DNA from: JAUIBE01 sp035267185
GTDB taxonomy: Bacteria; Pseudomonadota; Gammaproteobacteria; Xanthomonadales; SZUA-36
Assembly (NCBI GenBank): GCA_035267185.1
Contig: DATFLY010000160.1
Span: 1-10,529 of the forward strand
Reading direction: 5' to 3'
Length of the DNA stretch: 10,529 bases
The translations under genes were made by a program, and so were the position numbers. The notes below the pieces were generated by a model. That model saw nothing but the letters and a program-made list of their open reading frames with translations, searched no databases and had not been told where the DNA came from. Below are positions 7,046 to 10,529 of this stretch, piece by piece; within the stretch, counting starts at the first letter, position 1, and every line of letters starts with the position of its first letter.

Positions 7046-7074
7046 ATCGTAGCAAAATGCTTCGAAGAAAAAAA
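7046..7074 (-). promoter_or_regulatory. Candidate promoter of the ferredoxin gene
   Basis: On the minus strand TACGAT at 7051-7046 can serve as a -10, with a poor T-rich -35 at 7074-7069 and 17-base spacing. By sequence alone it is weak. It sits exactly as far from the operator as the perfect TATAAT of the Rieske operon does (26 bases from -10 edge to palindrome edge in both), and that conserved geometry is the main support. The leader would be about 25 bases. Confidence 0.4.
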
Positions 7075-7089
7075 CAGTCACGATTGTTT
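7072..7089. promoter_or_regulatory. Palindromic operator, copy 2 (shared regulon site)
   Basis: AAACAGTCACGATTGTTT matches copy 1 at 17 of 18 positions in the same orientation, differing only at the central base. As a palindrome it has mismatches at the centre (7080/7081) and at 7077/7084. It lies between the divergent ferredoxin and ABM-ligase transcription units, next to candidate promoters on both sides. Confidence 0.7.
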
Positions 7090-7115
7090 ATTTAGTAAAC
7101 CCCGGGTGCTAAACT
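7084..7115 (+). promoter_or_regulatory. Candidate promoter of the ABM-ligase-ABM operon
   Basis: TAAACT at 7110-7115 preceded by TGC gives an extended -10. A possible -35, TTGTTT, at 7084-7089 is the right arm of the operator, but the 20-base spacing is long. Initiation near 7122 would leave a leader of about 64 bases. That leader contains a small perfect hairpin, CTGGT-aaaa-ACCAG (7143-7156), of unknown meaning. Confidence 0.4.
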
Positions 7116-7185
7116 TTTTTTGAGCCTGATTTAATACAAGGACTGGTAAAAACCAGATCAAAGGCGCTCGATTGGAGAGAAAGAC

Positions 7186-7476
7186 ATGATGACATTTCTG
7201 GCCCGCATGACGGTCAAGGAAGGCAAGGAAGAAGAGTTTGTTCGACTGGCAAGTGAACTGACAGCCAGGGTTCTCGAAACCGAGCCCGGGACTGTCAACT
7301 ATGAATTTTTCAAGCTAAGAGACGAGACACGGGGCTATGCTGTGTACGAACAGTTCGTCAGCGAAGCAGCCGAGGAAGCACATCGCAATACACCACATTT
7401 CCACGAGTTGGCTCCCGGCCTGATTGAATGTATTGACGGGGAATACGTGCGGGAATACCTTGATCCACTCAACTAA
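7186..7476 (+). CDS. ABM-domain protein (antibiotic biosynthesis monooxygenase / YgiN-like), first copy
   Basis: A 96-residue single-domain protein of the dimeric alpha/beta-barrel ABM superfamily. Visible marks are the opening strand MTFLARMTVKEGKEEEF, EPG at 33-35, the AVYEQF strand at 52-57, His66, the HFHEL helix at 71-75, and LIECIDGE at 79-86. Members include cofactor-free quinol monooxygenases, but many have no known reaction, so a catalytic role is not assured. The ATG at 7186 has a clear GGAGA site seven bases upstream; the second Met at 7189 is a minor alternative. It is first in its operon, eight bases before the CoA ligase, and has a diverged paralogue after the ligase. Confidence 0.87.
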   Translation: MMTFLARMTVKEGKEEEFVRLASELTARVLETEPGTVNYEFFKLRDETRGYAVYEQFVSEAAEEAHRNTPHFHELAPGLIECIDGEYVREYLDPLN

Positions 7477-7484
7477 GGATCTGC

Positions 7485-9134
7485 ATGCACACTGATCTCG
7501 ATTCCATTCGGATTTCGGCCACTTCCCTGGGTGATTTGTTGCTTCGGGCAGCGGATCAGAATCCTGATCGAATGGCAATCATCCTGCCGCACCGGCGATG
7601 CAGCTTTGCACAATTACGTGATGCGGCGACGCACAAGGCACTTGGCCTACAGGCGCTGGGGGTAGGTCCTGGTGATCACGTTGGCCTCTTGTTACCGACA
7701 GGCATGGATTTTGTTGAAACACTGTTTGCCGTTGCCATGCTTGGCGCAGTATCGGTACCGATCAATGCACGATACATGCCACCGGAACTGGCATATGTCG
7801 TCGAAAATGCCGACTTAAAGATCCTGATCACAACCAGCAAGATTGCAGAGGCTGTTAATTTTGTAGAGCGGCTTAACCTGGCATTTCCGGACCTGGAGAA
7901 TTCCGATACCCGGGGACTGAATCTCAAAGCCGCACCAAAACTCCGACACATCATTTTGCATGGCGATGCCCGCGCGTCAGGCATGTTGTCTGATAGCGAA
8001 TTCGAACAAAAATCCAAAGAAGGTAACCACGATGCCCTGCATTTAAGCAGATTGCAGGTCAGGGTGGGCAGTACTGCACTGATTCTCTACACATCCGGCA
8101 CCACGGCAAATCCGAAAGGATGCATGATTTCGCATGAGGCCATCGTGCGAAACAGTGCTGCCCTGGCGAACCGATACGAACTGGGGGGCGAAGACAGCTT
8201 TTGGTCGCCATTGCCGATGTTCCATATCGCCGCAATCCTGCCAATGATTTCAATATTTTCCAAGGGCGGGACATACGTCACGACAGGCTATTTTAATGCT
8301 GGCGAGGCCCTGCGGATGATGGAGGAAGAGGAAGTCACCGCCACTTACCCCTGCTTCTGGACCATCATGTCAGACCTGGTGGATCATCCCGATTTCGAGA
8401 ACACTGATCTCAGCCGGGTGAAGCTCATGAATGCCAATTTCGCGGTTCAGCCGCCCGAAATTGCTCAAAAAATGAAGAAAGCACTGCCCAATGCTGTTTT
8501 CGTCGGCACATTCGGTATGACCGAGACCGCCGGCACAGTATCCACATCACGATTAACTGACAATGAAACACAACGTTTTCACAAACTGGGTACGCCACTG
8601 TCCGGCATGGAAGTGAAGGCGATAAGCCCTGAAACAGGCGAACCTGTTCAGCCCGGAGAAAGGGGAGAAGCCTGGATTCGTGGTTACAGCACATTCACGC
8701 GCTACTACAAGGCACGGGAGAAAACAGCAGAGGCGCTGGATGATAATGGCTGGTTTCATTCCGGCGACCTGATTTCCATCGATGAAGATGGCCAGATCAT
8801 GTTTCATGGGCGACTACGAGACATGCTGAAAGTTGGCGGAGAAAATGTGGCTGCTGTCGAGATCGAGTCCTGCCTGCAAGGACATGCAGCGGTGAAGCTC
8901 GCACAGGTCGTTGGTATTCCCGACCCTCGTTTAATCGAAGTGCCCGCTGCCTTTGTTGAGATGGAGTCTGGCACAGAGGCCACGGAAGAAGAACTCATCA
9001 CCTGGTGCAAAGGTAAAATTGCCGGTTTCAAAATTCCCAGGCATGTTCGTTTCGTCTCGGAATGGCCCATATCATCCACCAAAATCCAGAAATTCAGACT
9101 GCAGGATCAGATTATCGAGGAGCTAGGACTATGA
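7485..9134 (+). CDS. AMP-forming acyl-CoA synthetase/ligase
   Basis: A 549-residue class I adenylate-forming enzyme of full length that activates a carboxylic acid with ATP and then CoA. In order: the phosphate loop TSGTTANPKG (203-212), FGMTETAG (343-350), GWFHSGD with Asp428 contacting the ribose (422-428), the hinge region GRLRDMLKVGGENV (442-455), and carboxy-terminal Lys533 in SSTKIQK. This is the adenylation lysine, though the usual Gly before it is Thr532. All key residues are present. It resembles general ATP-dependent acyl-CoA ligases (the CaiC/FadD-like spread), and the sequence does not name the acid. An AAGGAT site overlapping the preceding stop supports the ATG at 7485, and the stop shares ATGA with the next gene. 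It probably starts the pathway by making the CoA thioester used by the dehydrogenase and thiolase. Confidence 0.94.
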   Translation: MHTDLDSIRISATSLGDLLLRAADQNPDRMAIILPHRRCSFAQLRDAATHKALGLQALGVGPGDHVGLLLPTGMDFVETLFAVAMLGAVSVPINARYMPPELAYVVENADLKILITTSKIAEAVNFVERLNLAFPDLENSDTRGLNLKAAPKLRHIILHGDARASGMLSDSEFEQKSKEGNHDALHLSRLQVRVGSTALILYTSGTTANPKGCMISHEAIVRNSAALANRYELGGEDSFWSPLPMFHIAAILPMISIFSKGGTYVTTGYFNAGEALRMMEEEEVTATYPCFWTIMSDLVDHPDFENTDLSRVKLMNANFAVQPPEIAQKMKKALPNAVFVGTFGMTETAGTVSTSRLTDNETQRFHKLGTPLSGMEVKAISPETGEPVQPGERGEAWIRGYSTFTRYYKAREKTAEALDDNGWFHSGDLISIDEDGQIMFHGRLRDMLKVGGENVAAVEIESCLQGHAAVKLAQVVGIPDPRLIEVPAAFVEMESGTEATEEELITWCKGKIAGFKIPRHVRFVSEWPISSTKIQKFRLQDQIIEELGL

Positions 9135-9427
9135 GCCAGGTCGTATTCATCGCCACGCTGAACGTGGCAGCAGGTAAAGAAGCGGATTTTGAACGACTGC
9201 AGACCGAACTTTCTAAAATCTCCCATGAAAAGGAGCCTGGACTACTGGTCTACGACGTGATTCGCCACACAGAAAAACCGGGCGTCTACGTTGTTTATGC
9301 CAGGTTCAGGGACAAGGAAGCATTTGATTTTCACCAGGAAGCCGATTTTCATCATCGCCTGGTGCCTCCCATTCTCGAGTGTGTCGAAGGGGAAATGGAC
9401 CTTCAGTTTTTTGACTGGGTCGCCTGA
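9131..9427 (+). CDS. ABM-domain protein, second copy
   Basis: A 98-residue ABM/YgiN-like protein, a diverged paralogue of the one at 7186-7476. Shared landmarks are EGKEEEF versus AGKEADF, EPG (35-37), the VVYARF strand (54-59), His68, a His-rich FHHRL helix (73-77) and ILECVEGE (81-88). The two differ at most other positions, so this is not a recent duplication. The ATG at 9131 overlaps the ligase stop as ATGA and has AGGAG eight bases upstream; an earlier frame entry at 9062 lies within the ligase gene and would add a non-family extension. Tight coupling implies expression together with the ligase. A heterodimer with the first copy is possible. The reaction is unknown. Confidence 0.87.
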   Translation: MSQVVFIATLNVAAGKEADFERLQTELSKISHEKEPGLLVYDVIRHTEKPGVYVVYARFRDKEAFDFHQEADFHHRLVPPILECVEGEMDLQFFDWVA

Positions 9428-9445
9428 CCTGAAAATTGCATCAGG
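9428..9445. other. Small inverted repeat between convergent genes
   Basis: CCTGA at 9428-9432 and TCAGG at 9441-9445 form a perfect 5-bp stem with an 8-base loop just after the second ABM stop codon. No T-tract follows immediately in either direction, so it is a weak terminator candidate for this convergent junction. Confidence 0.2.
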
Positions 9446-9476
9446 ACAGATTTGATCCGGCCGTAAAAAACCTCAA

Positions 9477-10529
9477 TCAGTTGTCTTTTGGGCCGATGGC
9501 CAGCAGAACATTGCCCGGCATATGCCCATAAATTCCATAGCCTGAATTCACATAGATCAAGCCATCGGCGACGATGGCACCCCCGCCGGAGAAGGATCCG
9601 CCATGCGCAATGGCGCCTGATACCGTGCTGAACTCCCGGGTTGTATCAAGCGCCCAGATCACCTCGCCATTGGCACCATCATGAACCCTCAGCATTCCTG
9701 AAAGGTAGCCCGCAATGACCGCACCGGGAACCGCATTGATGGCATGTGAGATGCCCGGATCACAACCCTCGATGCCGTCACAGACATCCGGAGATTCGAA
9801 TGCCCACAGATTTTCACCACTGGCGGCATCAACTGCATATAAACCTGGCCGGGGGTCAGTGGTGTAGTTGTACCGGGTTTCATCTTCCGGATAAACCATG
9901 TCGTTGATCGGAATGTATAGCCGCTGGCCTTCGGCTGCCATGCCAAAGTGAACACCACCCTGAACGCCGCCCCTGCCAACCTGGTTTTTCCAGACAACAG
10001 AACCATCGTCCGGATTCAAACCCACAACCTGCCCGGATTTCTGCCCCCCAATCAGGATGTCTGACCCGTCATCCAGCGTGATCAGCATGGGTGACGAGCC
10101 GAAGTCGTAATCCGGGCCATTCTCCTCGGGGCAGTTGGAATCGTCCGATGTGTAATCACTCAGGCAGGCAACATTCCATGCATCACCCGTGGTTTTCTGG
10201 CTGGTCCAGAGTTTGTCGCCGGACTGGAGATCAAACGCGATGATGGCATCCGAATTTCCATCCGAAGGAGAGGAATAGTTCTCACCCGTACCAATATAGA
10301 AACGTCCACGCTCTTCATCAATGGTCGGGCTGTTCCAGACCGGTGCGCCGGATGGGGCAATGATGTCAGTACCCACCCGATTCTCACCCGCCTTTGTTGG
10401 TGTCTCATCAATGGTATAAGCCTTCCAAAGCTGCAAACCGGTATTCGCATCAAGCCCCACAACTGATCCCCGGAAGGTGCAACAGGCATACTGCGGGCTG
10501 AGCGCTGAAACAACCTCGAGGGAAGATAC
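9477..10529 (-). CDS. PQQ-type beta-propeller dehydrogenase, polyvinyl-alcohol-dehydrogenase-like (5' end missing)
   Basis: The frame is open from the right edge, so 350 carboxy-terminal residues are visible and the amino end lies outside. A GTG at 10460 is an internal valine, not a start: the reading continues upstream through YACCTFRGSVVGLDANTG. Propeller repeats with Trp-docking motifs recur (LQLWKAY, DKLWTSQ, SVVWKNQ, ENLWAFE, EVIWALD). The adjacent Cys16-Cys17 matches the vicinal disulfide of quinoprotein alcohol dehydrogenases, and GPDYDFGSSP and GGQKSGQVVGLNP are typical of the polyvinyl-alcohol-dehydrogenase branch. Such enzymes are periplasmic and oxidise alcohols with PQQ, often with a cytochrome c domain that here could only lie in the missing part. 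It converges on the ABM-ligase operon with 49 bases between stops and shows no link to the palindrome regulon. Confidence 0.85.
   Translation of the reverse strand, partial: VSSLEVVSALSPQYACCTFRGSVVGLDANTGLQLWKAYTIDETPTKAGENRVGTDIIAPSGAPVWNSPTIDEERGRFYIGTGENYSSPSDGNSDAIIAFDLQSGDKLWTSQKTTGDAWNVACLSDYTSDDSNCPEENGPDYDFGSSPMLITLDDGSDILIGGQKSGQVVGLNPDDGSVVWKNQVGRGGVQGGVHFGMAAEGQRLYIPINDMVYPEDETRYNYTTDPRPGLYAVDAASGENLWAFESPDVCDGIEGCDPGISHAINAVPGAVIAGYLSGMLRVHDGANGEVIWALDTTREFSTVSGAIAHGGSFSGGGAIVADGLIYVNSGYGIYGHMPGNVLLAIGPKDN

Noticed and set aside
7014..7055. Upstream TTG start extending the Rieske ferredoxin by 14 residues
   Set aside because: It precedes the candidate -10 and lacks a ribosome site, whereas the ATG at 7013 has AGGA at good spacing and gives normal length.
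9477..10460. Treating the PQQ-like gene as complete from the GTG at 10460
   Set aside because: The frame continues upstream without a stop to the window edge and the added residues are typical of the family, so the gene is cut by the edge.

Overview
The window holds eleven protein genes and no RNA genes, insertion sequences or CRISPR arrays. It reads as a gene-dense piece of a moderately GC-rich Gram-negative chromosome. Shine-Dalgarno sites, short overlaps and family resemblances fit a proteobacterium, most likely a gammaproteobacterium. That placement is an impression, since no taxonomic marker is present. No gap between genes exceeds about 175 bases.

Layout. (1) A leftward operon starts at about 4829 and runs off the left edge: Rieske oxygenase large subunit, an HMG-CoA-synthase-like domain fused to a DUF35 zinc-ribbon/OB domain, an SCP2-type thiolase, an SDR oxidoreductase, and the first eight codons of another gene. 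Junctions overlap or leave 11-12 bases. (2) Divergent from it is a rightward pair: acyl-CoA dehydrogenase (start 4962) and a VOC/glyoxalase-fold protein. (3) A lone leftward Rieske ferredoxin (7013 to 6693) converges on that pair. (4) Divergent from the ferredoxin is a rightward operon: ABM-domain protein, AMP-forming acyl-CoA ligase, second ABM-domain protein. (5) A leftward PQQ-type beta-propeller dehydrogenase, cut by the right edge, converges on that operon and is probably unrelated.

The two divergent intergenic regions carry almost the same imperfect 18-bp palindrome (4908-4925 and 7072-7089, 17 of 18 identical). Candidate -10 elements lie at matching distances on both sides. This is the best evidence that four transcription units form one regulon, probably under a TetR-type repressor not in the window.

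Together the genes look like a catabolic pathway for an unidentified carboxylic acid. The ligase makes the CoA thioester and the dehydrogenase introduces a double bond. The Rieske oxygenase with its ferredoxin hydroxylates, the SDR and possibly an enoyl-CoA hydratase process the product, and the thiolase with its DUF35 partner cleaves a C-C bond. The substrate cannot be read from the sequence. The oddest element is the HMG-CoA-synthase-like domain: by eye it has lost its catalytic Glu, Cys, His and Asn yet is fused to DUF35 and translationally coupled to an intact thiolase, as if kept as a scaffold.
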